From Chitinophagaceae bacterium (GTDB taxonomy: Bacteria; Bacteroidota; Bacteroidia; Chitinophagales; Chitinophagaceae), in assembly GCA_027486835.1 (NCBI GenBank), contig JAIXOJ010000185.1:1-64000 (forward strand): DNA of 64,000 bases, in the 5' to 3' direction. The notes below the pieces were generated by a model. It searched no databases and had not been told where the DNA came from. It was given only the letters and a program-made list of their open reading frames with translations. Positions 53,475 through 63,648 of the stretch are shown piece after piece. Made by a program: the position numbers and the translations under genes. Numbering within the stretch: position 1 is the stretch's first letter; each line of letters starts with the position of its first letter.

Positions 53475-54308
53475 ATGAAAAATAACATTTCCCAACTTTT
53501 ACTGGTAATCGTTGCAAGTATCAGTCTCATTTCCTGCAGCAGTAACGCTTTGACTAACAAAAGCCAACTAAGCCTTGTTTCAGATCAGGAAGTACTCACC
53601 ACTGCTTCTGCACAGTACAAACAGTTTTTGGGTTCAAATAAAGTAGTCACTTCCAGCAGTGGGTCATATTCAACAGATGCTGCAAGGGTAACAAGAGTGA
53701 GTAATAGGATTATTGCTGCTGTAAAAGAATATTATAAATCGATAAATAAAAGCAGTGAATTAGAGAGTTATTCTTGGGAAGTGAATACGGTGGTAAGCAA
53801 AGAGGTTAATGCTTGGTGTATGCCTGGGGGAAAGATAGTTGTATATACTGGAATTTTGCCTGTTACCCAAAACGATGATGCCTTAGCTGTTGTGATTGGT
53901 CATGAAGTTACCCATGCATTGGCAAAACATGGTAATGAGCGAATGAGTCAAGGGCTTTTGCAACAATTAGGAGGGCAAGCATTATCTGCGGCAATAGCTT
54001 CAAAGCCGCAAGAAACACAACAACTTTTTACTACTGCATATGGGGTGGGTACACAATATGGAGTACTACTCCCCTTTGGAAGAAAAGATGAATACGAAGC
54101 TGATAAATATGGATTAATTTTTACCGCTCTTGCAGGTTATGATTCTCGCGAAGCAGTACGCTTTTGGCAACGCATGTCTTCGGCAAATGGGGGACAAAAA
54201 CAACCAGAATTTTTAAGTACACATCCAAGCGATGAAAACAGGATTGCACAGTTACAAAGCATGATGGACGAAACAATTAGTAAATACTATAGACCACAGA
54301 AGCGATAA
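53475..54308 (+). CDS. M48-family metallopeptidase, lipoprotein
   Basis: A 277-residue protein with a lipoprotein signal (VASISLISC, cysteine at about residue 22). The zinc site HEVTHALAKH (H143, E144, H147) is followed by the third ligand in DEYEADKYGL. M48 peptidases of this LoiP/BepA-like type act on outer-membrane or periplasmic proteins. The lipid anchor places it at a membrane facing the periplasm. Probably co-transcribed with plsY. Confidence 0.92.
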   Translation: MKNNISQLLLVIVASISLISCSSNALTNKSQLSLVSDQEVLTTASAQYKQFLGSNKVVTSSSGSYSTDAARVTRVSNRIIAAVKEYYKSINKSSELESYSWEVNTVVSKEVNAWCMPGGKIVVYTGILPVTQNDDALAVVIGHEVTHALAKHGNERMSQGLLQQLGGQALSAAIASKPQETQQLFTTAYGVGTQYGVLLPFGRKDEYEADKYGLIFTALAGYDSREAVRFWQRMSSANGGQKQPEFLSTHPSDENRIAQLQSMMDETISKYYRPQKR

Positions 54309-54435
54309 ATACTGATGGTTGTTTTGCTGTGTTGTTGTTAAATATACAAGTTACGACAACATTTTAGTCACCAAAACGATAACAGCTTCTATATTTGCAC
54401 TTCTTTTTTAACATCACCTAAAACAATGTTTAGGC

Positions 54436-55137
54436 ATGTCCAACCCGAGTTTATTTGAAAAGTTAGAATTAAAAGACGAAAAAAACCTACTGATTCAGGG
54501 GGTGCCGTCATCAATTGAGAAGCAATTTGCTAAATTGTCTTACGCTAAGAATGTAACGCCACTGCTTAAAAACAAAAAAATTGATTTTGCTTTGGTTTTT
54601 GGTGTTAACCAAGCTCAGCTTATCAATATTTTGAAAGAAGTTTTTGTAGCACTACACCCAAACAGTAAGTTATGGATTGCTTTCCCAAAACAAACTAGTA
54701 AGATTGTAAGTGACCTCAATAGGAAAGGTTGCTGGGATTTTATGAAAGACAGAGGCTATGATAGTTTAAATACAGAAGACCTTGACAATGTTTGGAACGC
54801 GATGCGATTTAAACGGAATGAGTCTTTTGTTGAACCACCAGTTGTTGTAACCCCAAAAGTAAATGTAGAGATAGAATCTACTGCTCCTACTCAAATTAGT
54901 GCAGATGCTACTAGCGGAAATGTTGAGAATAACGTAATTGTACCACCAGTAGAATTAGAGAAAATTTTCAAAAAACACAAAGAAGCAAAAGAATTTTTCA
55001 CATCTTTGTCTGCTAATAACCAGAAGGAGTATGTGAATTGGATTCAAGGTGCAAAAAAAGAAGAAACACGCCAAAGAAGGGCGGATGTAGCTATTGAGAA
55101 ACTTACAGCTGGGAAGAAAAATCCAACGGAAAAATAG
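54436..55137 (+). CDS. YdeI/OmdA-like protein with DUF3052-like N-terminus
   Basis: A 233-residue protein in two parts. Residues ~1-130 (NPSLFEKLELKDEKNLLIQG; IDFALVFGVNQAQLINILKE; KLWIAFPKQTSK) resemble the DUF3052 fold. After a low-complexity linker, residues ~175-233 (LEKIFKKHKEAKEFFTSLSA; YVNWIQGAKKEETRQRRADV) are the YdeI/OmpD-associated domain. The second part is often found alone. Function is unknown for both. A terminator follows. Confidence 0.85.
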   Translation: MSNPSLFEKLELKDEKNLLIQGVPSSIEKQFAKLSYAKNVTPLLKNKKIDFALVFGVNQAQLINILKEVFVALHPNSKLWIAFPKQTSKIVSDLNRKGCWDFMKDRGYDSLNTEDLDNVWNAMRFKRNESFVEPPVVVTPKVNVEIESTAPTQISADATSGNVENNVIVPPVELEKIFKKHKEAKEFFTSLSANNQKEYVNWIQGAKKEETRQRRADVAIEKLTAGKKNPTEK

Positions 55138-55160
55138 ATTGTTTTAACTATAAAATAAAA

Positions 55161-55199
55161 AAGCGTCATCAGTAAAATAAAACTGGTGACACTTTTTTA
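55161..55199 (+). terminator. Terminator after the YdeI-like gene
   Basis: gtcatcagt and actggtgac arms (one wobble) around aaaataaa, followed by a T run (acttttttat). The A run on the left could also serve the convergent - strand gene. Confidence 0.78.
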
Positions 55200-55211
55200 T
55201 TTCGGAATCAT

Positions 55212-56069
55212 TTATTTAAAGAGTAAACCCGATTTGATACCAAATGTAAACGATATGCCTGGGCTTCGTCCAATTCTATCATTTGAATAATTAAATGCGG
55301 TTGTGGTATTGGAAATAAAGTACGACCCTGTATAATACTTCTTGTCATCTACGGAATACCCTAGACCCCAGTAAATATCTATCACTGCTTTTTTAGAAAT
55401 TACCCATTCTTTGCCAAATTCTATCTGAATGGCAGCAAAGCTGGTTTGAGGTCTTTCTAGAGCATATTTTCTAGGGCCTTTGAATGCAACCCTATTCTCT
55501 GCATATCTGCCAAAATAAACAGTGGGTTTTACATAGAGCCCCTGCATGATATGGGTTTCACTCAACTCCTTGGTATTGAATAATTTCACCTTGCCAAACT
55601 TATAACCCCCAGAAAAGTACAAACCAAATTGTTTTCTTTTTTCGCCCTGAAAAGCAGTAATTGTGTCGAAATATTTCAATGTTTTGTTGATTCCTGCACC
55701 AATTACTCCGAGGGTTAATTCATACCCGCTATTCCTATTTACTAAATGCTCGTAAGTTATTTGAGTATATCCTCTTATTGGCCCAAAAAAATCAATCTTT
55801 ATGCAGTTTCTTGCCTGCTTCCGTTTCTTGGAAATATCATTTCTATTGGCTGTAGTACTTGAATTTTCAGAAGTAGTGTTGGATAAACAATTAATCCCAA
55901 ATGGATAGGTTAACTGGTCATTGTTAATTGATCGATATTCTTCATCAACAAAATTTGAATTACAATTTGTCCCATTTACCTCTGGTGAAAACATTTGTCC
56001 GATGGATTGCCCAATGCAGTTTGAGAAAAACATGATTAATACAATAAAAGTAAAAATTCCTTTCATCAA
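55212..56069 (-). CDS. Exported protein, probable outer-membrane beta-barrel
   Basis: A 285-residue protein with a signal peptide (MMKGIFTFIVLIMFFSNCIG). A ~60-residue low-complexity N-terminal region is followed by alternating hydrophobic strands with Gly/Tyr/Phe patterns: KIDFFGPIRGYTQITYEHLV, FGLYFSGGYKFGKVKLF, VIDIYWGLGYSVDDKKYYTG and SPGISFTFGIKSGLLFK. The aromatic/hydrophobic end fits a small outer-membrane barrel (DUF3575-like). No close family can be named with certainty. Confidence 0.72.
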   Translation of the reverse strand: MMKGIFTFIVLIMFFSNCIGQSIGQMFSPEVNGTNCNSNFVDEEYRSINNDQLTYPFGINCLSNTTSENSSTTANRNDISKKRKQARNCIKIDFFGPIRGYTQITYEHLVNRNSGYELTLGVIGAGINKTLKYFDTITAFQGEKRKQFGLYFSGGYKFGKVKLFNTKELSETHIMQGLYVKPTVYFGRYAENRVAFKGPRKYALERPQTSFAAIQIEFGKEWVISKKAVIDIYWGLGYSVDDKKYYTGSYFISNTTTAFNYSNDRIGRSPGISFTFGIKSGLLFK

Positions 56070-56162
56070 GCGATTTGTTTATACTTTTAGGACGCATTAA
56101 TTGAGAAAAACGTTGCGTAGGCTCGAATTAATTGGATAAATGGCAATGATTCTAGCAAAGAT

Positions 56163-57194
56163 TTAAACTACATTGACTTCCATTTCCAGAACAACTTGAA
56201 ATTTTTCAAAAACAGAATCAACTATATTCTGAGCTAAATTCAAAACCTCAAGACCAGTGCCATTACCATAATTCACTAACACGAGTGCTTGCTTTGGGTG
56301 TACTCCCACACCATTTTCTTTGTATCCTTTCCAACCGCAATGCTCTATTAACCAACCTGCTGCAAGTTTATATTCCGCATCACTTACCTGAAAAGCAACT
56401 ATTTCTGGAAACATAGATTTCAATTGTTGCAATCGTGTTGAGCTAACTACTGGATTTTTAAAGAAACTCCCTGCATTACCAACTTTTTTAGGGTCGGGTA
56501 ATTTCTGAGTTCTTATATTAATCACTGCTTGTGAGATACTATTTATAGAAAGATTCGTCACCCCCATCTTTTGTAGTTCTTCTTGAATAGCACCATAGCT
56601 TATCTTAAACTCGGGATTTTTTTTTAATCGATAAACAACACTAGTAATGACAAACTGACCTTTCAGTTCTTTCTTGAAGATACTTTCCCTGTATCCAAAT
56701 CTACAGTCTGCATTCGAAAAAATTTGAGTGTAGTTGTCCTTGATATGCCAAGCCTCTACTTCTTGTATAACATCCTTTACCTCCACTCCATAGGCACCAA
56801 TGTTTTGCATGGGGCTAGCACCGACACTGCCAGGAATTAGGCTTAAATTCTCTAATCCTGCATATTGATGGGTTATGCAGTATTCGACCAATTCGTGCCA
56901 CACTTCTCCTGCAAAAGCTTTTACATAAACATGTTCGGCATCCTCTTTAACCAGCTCAATACCTTTCATTTCGTTTTTTAGCACCACACCATTAAACACT
57001 GGCTGAGTAAATAAAAGATTACTGCCACCCCCCAAGATTAACAAAGGCAAATGATTGTCTAATGGTAGCTTTTTTGTTGCCTCAAGCTGTTCTTTTAACG
57101 ATTCTATGCTGCTGAAGGTGGAGAAATATTGCGCCTTGGCTGCTATTCCAAAGGTATTATATTGTTGTAAGGGGCTATCTTGCTGAAATTGCAT
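56163..57194 (-). CDS. murB: UDP-N-acetylenolpyruvoylglucosamine reductase MurB
   Basis: A 343-residue type I MurB. The FAD-binding N-terminal domain contains LILGGGSNLLFT and LSLIPGSVGASPMQNIGAYG. The substrate domain has FGYRESIFK, the catalytic-serine region GNAGSFFKNP and the terminal glutamate/lysine segment around HPKQALVLVNYGNGTG. It reduces UDP-GlcNAc-enolpyruvate to UDP-MurNAc with NADPH. It lies ~39 kb from the dcw cluster, which lacks it. It is divergent from the next gene with only an 18-base gap between start codons. Confidence 0.95.
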   Translation of the reverse strand: MQFQQDSPLQQYNTFGIAAKAQYFSTFSSIESLKEQLEATKKLPLDNHLPLLILGGGSNLLFTQPVFNGVVLKNEMKGIELVKEDAEHVYVKAFAGEVWHELVEYCITHQYAGLENLSLIPGSVGASPMQNIGAYGVEVKDVIQEVEAWHIKDNYTQIFSNADCRFGYRESIFKKELKGQFVITSVVYRLKKNPEFKISYGAIQEELQKMGVTNLSINSISQAVINIRTQKLPDPKKVGNAGSFFKNPVVSSTRLQQLKSMFPEIVAFQVSDAEYKLAAGWLIEHCGWKGYKENGVGVHPKQALVLVNYGNGTGLEVLNLAQNIVDSVFEKFQVVLEMEVNVV

Positions 57195-57212
57195 CTAGCA
57201 AATTAAGGGATT

Positions 57213-57893
57213 ATGAATAAAATGAACGCTGTAGTTATTGGTGCCACTGGCTTAATTGGCCAATCATTAGTAATAAAGTTACTAGAAGACGATGCCTATG
57301 GCAGTGTGAAAATACTGGTAAGAAGGAGTTACGATATTGTACATCCAAAGCTATCAGCTTGTGTTGTTGATTTTTCTGACCTAAATAGTTTCCAGCATGG
57401 TTTGGGGTCGGGTGATGCACTCTTTTGTTGTATTGGCACCACTCAGAAAAAAGTGAACGGGGATAAAACGGCTTATCGAAAAATAGACTACGATATAGCA
57501 GTAAATGCTGCAAGATTTGCCAAAACGAATGGATTTAACCAATACTTACTTGTTTCTTCGGTGGGTGCTAATACGAAGGCTTCGGGGTTTTATTTGCAAC
57601 TAAAGGGAAGTATTGAACACGCTATTTCAAGTATAGGATTTACTTCCTTTCACATTTTCCAGCCCTCTTTTCTTTTGGGAGACCGGAAAGAGTTTAGGAT
57701 TGGCGAACTCATCATGAAACTAGCGATGAAAGGTTTATCATTTTTATTCACTGGCAGCTTGCGTAAATATAAGGCTATTGAAGCCTCGGTGGTGGCAGAA
57801 AGTATGATGAATATTGCAAAAAAGGGAATTACTGGGGAGCATATTTATCTATACGATTCCATGATGGAAAGTATACCAATTGAGAACTCCTGA
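57213..57893 (+). CDS. NAD(P)-binding Rossmann-fold protein (TIP30/HTATIP2-like)
   Basis: A 226-residue short-chain-like oxidoreductase. The dinucleotide motif is VVIGATGLIGQSLV near residues 6-19, followed by ALFCCIGTTQKKV and a YLLVSSVGANTKASGFYLQL region carrying the YxxxK-like equivalent. It resembles the TIP30/HTATIP2-like NAD(P)H-binding group often annotated as epimerases. Substrate unknown. The start codon is 18 bases from the divergent murB start, so their promoters must overlap the partner's coding sequence or be very compact. Confidence 0.85.
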   Translation: MNKMNAVVIGATGLIGQSLVIKLLEDDAYGSVKILVRRSYDIVHPKLSACVVDFSDLNSFQHGLGSGDALFCCIGTTQKKVNGDKTAYRKIDYDIAVNAARFAKTNGFNQYLLVSSVGANTKASGFYLQLKGSIEHAISSIGFTSFHIFQPSFLLGDRKEFRIGELIMKLAMKGLSFLFTGSLRKYKAIEASVVAESMMNIAKKGITGEHIYLYDSMMESIPIENS

Positions 57894-57974
57894 CTTTTCA
57901 AACTTATAAGATGCAGTTTTTATTTCAGGACTAATTATTTTTTCTACTCAACAATTACAACCACGTTTTATACT

Positions 57975-60900
57975 TTACACATTCAACACTTCAACTTTAC
58001 TTTTTCCGTTGGAAAGTTTTACCACCCGAATTTGTGTTGCAATACGATCTGTCATTTCTTGCACATGAGAAATGACTCCCACTTTGCGTCCTTGGTTACG
58101 AAGGGTTTCTAAAGCATCCATTGCAATTTGAAGCGTTAAAGGATCGAGGGTGCCAAATCCTTCATCGATAAACAAGGACTCTACTTTCATTTTTTTGGAA
58201 GATAATGAGGCCAATCCTAACGCCAATGCTAATGATACCAAAAATGATTCTCCGCCCGATAATGAATAAACGGTGCGCACTTCATTGCCCATATCGGTAT
58301 CAATCACTTGTAATCCTAGACTGTTGGGGATGCGCATAAGTTGGTAGCGGGTGCTTAGCGTTTGTAGGTGGTGGTTTGCATAACCCAATAAGATATCCAA
58401 CGTATATTCTTGGGCAATTTGTCGGAATTTCTTTCCATCTGCGGAGCCGATTATTTCATTGAGCTTGGCCCAATTTTCTTCTATCGCAGCCTGAATTGCC
58501 ATCCGTTCTACCAAATCACCTACCAATTGTTTGTTGGTTTTATCGGTTTTCAAGGTAAAGTCAATTTCTGCTTTTATACCGTTCTGTATTTCAATTTGTT
58601 GCTGACTCGCTAACAATTGTTCCCTTATCACTGCTTCGGGAAGTAAGGGTTTTTGTTGTTGGTGATGGCTGGTCAACTGCGCGGTTCTTTCGTTCAGCAA
58701 AGTGATGGCAGTAGTGATGGCTTCTTGGATGGTGGCCACTAGTTTCTTTTTTTCAGCTATCCAGTTTTGCGGTTGGCTCAAATGGTGACGAAGCGAATCA
58801 ATGGTTTCTTGGGTGACATTCAATTCGTTGTAGTTGCGCAACCAATCAACCAATACCTGTTGCTGCTGCTGCCAAACACTATTTAAATGGACTATATCGT
58901 TTTGCAATTGCGTTTCGGCAGCATTACATTTCAACCATTGTTCGTAGGCTTGTTGTTTGGATTGCAACAATTTATTAGCAAGAACCTTGGCTTGTTCCTG
59001 TGTTGCATTCAATTGAGCAGAGACAGCCTCTACTGGTTGTCCTTCAAAAAGTAGATTGCGTTGCTGGCGCAATGACTCCACATGTTCGACTATTGCAGAC
59101 CATTTTTCTTCTTTTATCTGCTTTTCCTGTTCGATAGTTGTACGCTGTTCTTGTAAACTGTACAATTGATTACTGTTCAATTGTTGTTGAACGGCAAGTT
59201 CCTCCAACTGCTTACTAGCTTGCTCCCATTCTTTCGCAAACTGGCTGAGTTTATCTACAAAAGGTTGGGTTGCCTGCTTCCAACTTTCTACCCAATTGGG
59301 TTTGCTGAAAAAAGGATTGAGGGAGTTAATTGTTTCTGCGAGTTCTTGGTTGATTACAGCTTCTTGAGCTTTTAGTGACGCAAATTGATCTGCATAAGAA
59401 GCTTTCTCGCGGGCTTTGTCTTTTAGCTCATTGTCAAGCAGGGTGGACTGTTTTTCTAATTGTGCTAGAGACTCTTTTAGCTGCTGTAATTGGTTGTACT
59501 CTTCCCTGTACTGTTTTATTTGCTGCTGCACCAAGCCTAATTCATTGCGCTGGATTACCTGCAGATTATTTAGCCAAAGCATTCTTTCGGTTGCTGGTAA
59601 ATGTTCCATTTCAAGCGAGAGTGGAAGTGCTTTCCATTGGCTGATAACCTCTGTAGCCTGACTTTTCTTTTGTTCTAATTCCTCAGATGATTTAGTTATC
59701 TGCTGTTGCAATTGATTCACTTGCTCTGACATGCTTGCAGATGCTGTTAACAATTGATCATATACGCTAGTGCAAGTATTGTAGGCATTTTCAAGTAGGC
59801 TTAATGTGGTTGCAGGCTGTGCCGCCGTTTCAATAAATGGATGGTGCAGGCTTCCGCATACTGGACACGGCTGGTCATTTACAAGTTGGCTTCTCAAGTG
59901 TTGAACATTGGCACTGGCTTGTAGCCGAGCCTCGTTAAGGAGGGCTAGGGTCTGTTCTTTTTTAATGGTTGCCACTTGTAATTCCTCGGCAAGCCGAACG
60001 CTTTGACGGCTTTTATCTGCTACATTTTGCTGTAACTCCAACAACCTTTGCGTAGCTAACTCTACCTCTTGCTCAATGTTATAGGCTTTTTCCCACAGTG
60101 CTTTTGCTGCTACCGTTGCTTCTATTGCAGGAATCAATGTGGTTTCTTGTTGTTGCAGGGCTTCAAATGGTACTAACTGTAGCTGATTTTGTAGGGCTTC
60201 TATTGTATCCCTTTTATGCTTTAGACTAAGCTGACCTTCTTGAAGCTGATGAGCTAACTGATTAGCCTGTTGCTGTACCTTTTCTATTATCTGGCTTTTG
60301 GCATTTACCTCTAGTTCTAATTGTTGCAACTGGGTAAACCTGCTGGCTGCGTGGGTAAGTTGTGTGGTAATACGAACAATATTATCTGCAATAGGCTGTC
60401 TGGTACTGTGCTGTTGTTTCCATGCTGTTAAGCTATTGGCTTTTAACTGCTGCTGGTCTAGCAGCTGCTGTGTTTCTTCAATCCGTGAAACGATTTTATG
60501 ATAGGCATCCTTTGATTGCGACAACTCTTGCTGGGCAGCTACCAACTGCGATGATTTTTCAGTAATTAACGCATCCAACTCTTTTGCTTTGGCCAATGCG
60601 GGTTGGGCGTTTTTCCAATCCGTATCCGCTTGTGCCGCTTTGGTCTCAGCCAACTCATATTCTTGCGTGGCGGTTTGGAGGCGAGCCTGTGCAGTAGCTA
60701 TTGCGGTGGCTTTGGTGGATACCTCTTTATTTTTCTGTTGCAATGAGGCTTCGGTGTTTTGGCAAGCATCTAATAATGTTCTGGCAGGTTGCAGACTTTC
60801 TACTGTTGCCAACAAAGCTATTTGGGGAGCTGCCTGCTGCTGGTTGGCTTCGGCATCGGCTAATTGTTGTTGGGCTGACGCTACTGCCAATTCTAGGGAT

Positions 60901-61712
60901 TGGTTGCGTTCATACCAAATGATTCCCTCTTTTGATTGTTCGATGGCTTGTTTAATGGTTAAGATTGTGGCATCGACCGTTTGCTGTTGTTGCACAAAAT
61001 CTGCCAACTCCACTTCTGACAACAAATGAATCCCTTCTTTTTGAGCCTCTAAGCGATTGAAAACTTCTTTTTCTTCTTTGTACCTTTCATAAATTTTCAT
61101 GGATATGCTTGAATAAATATCTGTACCGGTGAGCTTTTCAAGTAAAGAGGCTTTGGCATCTTTATCTGCCTTTAAAAATGCTGTGAAATCGCCTTGAGCC
61201 AACAAGACAGAACGGGTAAACTGCTCGAAGTTCAAGCCAATTACTCGTTCAATTTCGGCTAGGGTTTCATTTTTCTTACCCCCTAATGGTGTATTGGTGG
61301 TATTGTTAAAGAGTTTTGTTTCCACTTGTTGCAGACTGCCGTCAATCCTGTTTCTGGCTCTTCGCACACTCCAAGTAGCTAGGTATTCATGCCCGTCAAC
61401 GCCGATAAAGGTGACTTCGGAACTGCCTTCCGCTGTTCCATCACGCAGGATGGCTCTTACATCGTTTTGTTTGATTTTGTCGCCCCCTTTGATGTCTTCC
61501 ACTTCTACACCGTACTCGCCCGCTTGCGAATAGCGCGGGGTTTTGCCGTATAAACCCAAACAAAGCGCATCTAACAAGGTGGACTTACCCGAACCGGTGG
61601 GTCCGGTGATGGCAAATATGCCTGCTGATGCTAGTGGTTCTTGGGTAAAATCTATCGTAAAACTGCCTTCTAAAGAGGCTAAATTTTTGATTTTTAGTGA
61701 TATGATTTTCAT
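57975..61712 (-). CDS. sbcC: Exonuclease subunit SbcC (Rad50-like ATPase)
   Basis: A 1245-residue SMC-like ATPase. Walker A GPTGSGKSTLLDA lies near residues 36-48. Two very long Q/E/L-rich coiled-coil arms flank the zinc hook CPVCGSLHH near residue 617. The C-terminal head carries the signature YSLSGGESFLVSLALAL and Walker B SLFIDEGFGTLD. With SbcD it forms the Mre11-Rad50-type nuclease that cleaves DNA hairpins, palindromes and blocked ends. It sits downstream of sbcD on the same strand. Confidence 0.96.
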   Translation of the reverse strand: MKIISLKIKNLASLEGSFTIDFTQEPLASAGIFAITGPTGSGKSTLLDALCLGLYGKTPRYSQAGEYGVEVEDIKGGDKIKQNDVRAILRDGTAEGSSEVTFIGVDGHEYLATWSVRRARNRIDGSLQQVETKLFNNTTNTPLGGKKNETLAEIERVIGLNFEQFTRSVLLAQGDFTAFLKADKDAKASLLEKLTGTDIYSSISMKIYERYKEEKEVFNRLEAQKEGIHLLSEVELADFVQQQQTVDATILTIKQAIEQSKEGIIWYERNQSLELAVASAQQQLADAEANQQQAAPQIALLATVESLQPARTLLDACQNTEASLQQKNKEVSTKATAIATAQARLQTATQEYELAETKAAQADTDWKNAQPALAKAKELDALITEKSSQLVAAQQELSQSKDAYHKIVSRIEETQQLLDQQQLKANSLTAWKQQHSTRQPIADNIVRITTQLTHAASRFTQLQQLELEVNAKSQIIEKVQQQANQLAHQLQEGQLSLKHKRDTIEALQNQLQLVPFEALQQQETTLIPAIEATVAAKALWEKAYNIEQEVELATQRLLELQQNVADKSRQSVRLAEELQVATIKKEQTLALLNEARLQASANVQHLRSQLVNDQPCPVCGSLHHPFIETAAQPATTLSLLENAYNTCTSVYDQLLTASASMSEQVNQLQQQITKSSEELEQKKSQATEVISQWKALPLSLEMEHLPATERMLWLNNLQVIQRNELGLVQQQIKQYREEYNQLQQLKESLAQLEKQSTLLDNELKDKAREKASYADQFASLKAQEAVINQELAETINSLNPFFSKPNWVESWKQATQPFVDKLSQFAKEWEQASKQLEELAVQQQLNSNQLYSLQEQRTTIEQEKQIKEEKWSAIVEHVESLRQQRNLLFEGQPVEAVSAQLNATQEQAKVLANKLLQSKQQAYEQWLKCNAAETQLQNDIVHLNSVWQQQQQVLVDWLRNYNELNVTQETIDSLRHHLSQPQNWIAEKKKLVATIQEAITTAITLLNERTAQLTSHHQQQKPLLPEAVIREQLLASQQQIEIQNGIKAEIDFTLKTDKTNKQLVGDLVERMAIQAAIEENWAKLNEIIGSADGKKFRQIAQEYTLDILLGYANHHLQTLSTRYQLMRIPNSLGLQVIDTDMGNEVRTVYSLSGGESFLVSLALALGLASLSSKKMKVESLFIDEGFGTLDPLTLQIAMDALETLRNQGRKVGVISHVQEMTDRIATQIRVVKLSNGKSKVEVLNV

Positions 61713-62118
61713 AAACAGTTATTTAAAGGCATCATTCCTGCCTACAAAGAAAGGGTTTGTTGCTGAGCTAGTTTTATGAGGTTAATTATTGTATGAATAG
61801 CTGATGCAGCGTTAGGGATTGTAGTGGAAAGCCCACAGCGAGGCACGAGCGAGGACTTGGAACGGAAAGCCCGACCCGCTAGGGGAACGCCCAAACCTCT
61901 ATTCGCTAAAATAGGAATGATAAGTGCCAGGGTAAATTATTTAGCGGTTTACTTTTCCGTTTTGGCGTTATCAACTATGGATTAGCTGGTCAATTATATG
62001 CTTCCACATTATTCCAAATGAGATGCTCTTCTATGTAAAAGCGGGTTCAATTTACCGCCTTTTTGGGGGTGTCAGCAATATTGTGGGATGAACTCTTTAC
62101 CGCTCTTCTATGAAATGC
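61713..62118. other. Spacer between sbcD and sbcC
   Basis: 406 bases between two genes that usually abut. No supported ORF. A G/C-rich stretch at 61820-61890 (gtggaaagcccacagcgagg; tggaacggaaagcccgaccc) contrasts with AT-rich flanks and resembles a dispersed Bacteroidota intergenic element. Confidence 0.5.
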
Positions 62119-63357
62119 TTATTCATGACCGACCAATTGTTCTGCTTCGTGAAACAACGACAATAGGTTGTCTGGAACGGTGGTTTTATAACGGGAATGA
62201 AATATTTTTTCCAATACATCTTTGGGGGTGAGGTCTTGCAGGGTTGCTACGGGTTGCAACTCCTGATTGAGTGGGGCTTCGGAACTATTTAAATAGGTTA
62301 CTTCTATTCTGGCTAGGCGTACTTGTTTGTGTTCGATGGCAGTTTCCACCTTGTGGCGCAATGCGGGTTCGGGGCCGTCCAGCAACACGCTGACCTCTAA
62401 ATATGGGGCGGGCTGGTCTGTTTTTTCTGGCAGGTTTGCTAATGCGGCCAACACCTGCGGTAATGGTGCGGCCTTGGTAGGCACACGTAAGAGCGATACC
62501 GACACGGGAATACTTACTTGTTCTATGTTTACCTGACCACTGGGCTGCAACGACACCAAGACCACTTGATGGTGGTAATTGGCTTCGGAAAAAGACATGG
62601 GGATGGGGCTACCTGGATAACGCACCGATGGCCGATGTGCAATCATTTGTGCTTTATGGATGTGGCCTAAAGCGGTATAGACTATGTTTTCGTTGAAAGC
62701 AGTAACGGGTACGCACTCCACACCACCCATGATGGCTCGTTCGCTTTTGTCGTTGGCAAAGGTGGTTGCCCCTACTGCATGTAGATGCCCCATGGCGAGG
62801 ATGGGTTCTTGTGCCTTTCGGTGTGCGTGGGCATACTGGTAGGCTTCGTGGTACATGGCGGTGATGCCATCGGCATAGGGGGTGGCGGAATCTACGATTT
62901 GGGGGTAGTCGCCGAGGCGCAAATAGGGAATTGCCAAGAGCCAAAAAGCTGTTTCGCCAGTTGCGGGATTAGCGAGTGGAAACACTAGTTTTTGGTAATT
63001 GATACAGCCATCGGGGAGGCGGTCGATGGTGCCGATGATGTGGATATTGGCATCGTCTTCGAGGAGTGGCTTGGGGGATTCTAGTCTGGCGGCTGAATCG
63101 TGGTTGCCGGCTGTTACTACAATCTGCAAATTGGGTTGCGCTTTGGTGGCGGCGCGCAGAAATCGGTAAAACATTTTTACAGATGCTGCTGAGGGATTTC
63201 CATTGTCGAACACATCGCCGCTGATGAGTAGCACATCTACGCTGCGTTCTACCAGGGTGTTTTTGAGCCATTGCAGGAATTGCTCATGCTCAAAAGTGCG
63301 GTCGTATTCGTAAAACAATTGGCCGATGTGCCAATCGGCGGTGTGGAGAATGATCAT
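62119..63357 (-). CDS. sbcD: Exonuclease subunit SbcD (Mre11-like nuclease)
   Basis: 412 residues from the ATG at 63357 (MIILHTADWHIGQLFYEYDR); an in-frame upstream ATG at 63399 adds 14 residues unlike the family. Metallophosphoesterase motifs are all present: HTADWHIG, LLISGDVFDNG, VVTAGNHDS, and later MGHLHAVG and ALGHIHKAQ. A C-terminal capping domain follows. It supplies the Mn-dependent nuclease of the SbcCD complex. The enzyme degrades palindromic structures, of interest given the perfect palindrome and arrays in this window. Confidence 0.95.
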   Translation of the reverse strand: MIILHTADWHIGQLFYEYDRTFEHEQFLQWLKNTLVERSVDVLLISGDVFDNGNPSAASVKMFYRFLRAATKAQPNLQIVVTAGNHDSAARLESPKPLLEDDANIHIIGTIDRLPDGCINYQKLVFPLANPATGETAFWLLAIPYLRLGDYPQIVDSATPYADGITAMYHEAYQYAHAHRKAQEPILAMGHLHAVGATTFANDKSERAIMGGVECVPVTAFNENIVYTALGHIHKAQMIAHRPSVRYPGSPIPMSFSEANYHHQVVLVSLQPSGQVNIEQVSIPVSVSLLRVPTKAAPLPQVLAALANLPEKTDQPAPYLEVSVLLDGPEPALRHKVETAIEHKQVRLARIEVTYLNSSEAPLNQELQPVATLQDLTPKDVLEKIFHSRYKTTVPDNLLSLFHEAEQLVGHE

Positions 63358-63648
63358 ATTTAGGGGTTGGGGGTTAGGGAAAACTGTTTTATTTATCAAG
63401 CTTTTCGTAATCCAATTAAACTACTGCAATAGTACGGGATATGTGGGTGGGGATTCTCCTGTGGGTTTGTGGATTTGCTTAGACATTTTTTTATTATTGT
63501 GATGGGAATCCTTATTTTTTGTAGAAAGATGAGTGTTGTTTGGGAATTCATAGTATGAATCATTACACTAAGCTTATTTTTTTACATACTTGATTGGTAT
63601 TGATGCAACATAATTACTGAGCCGACAAAGTTAGAACTGGAAACCTCA

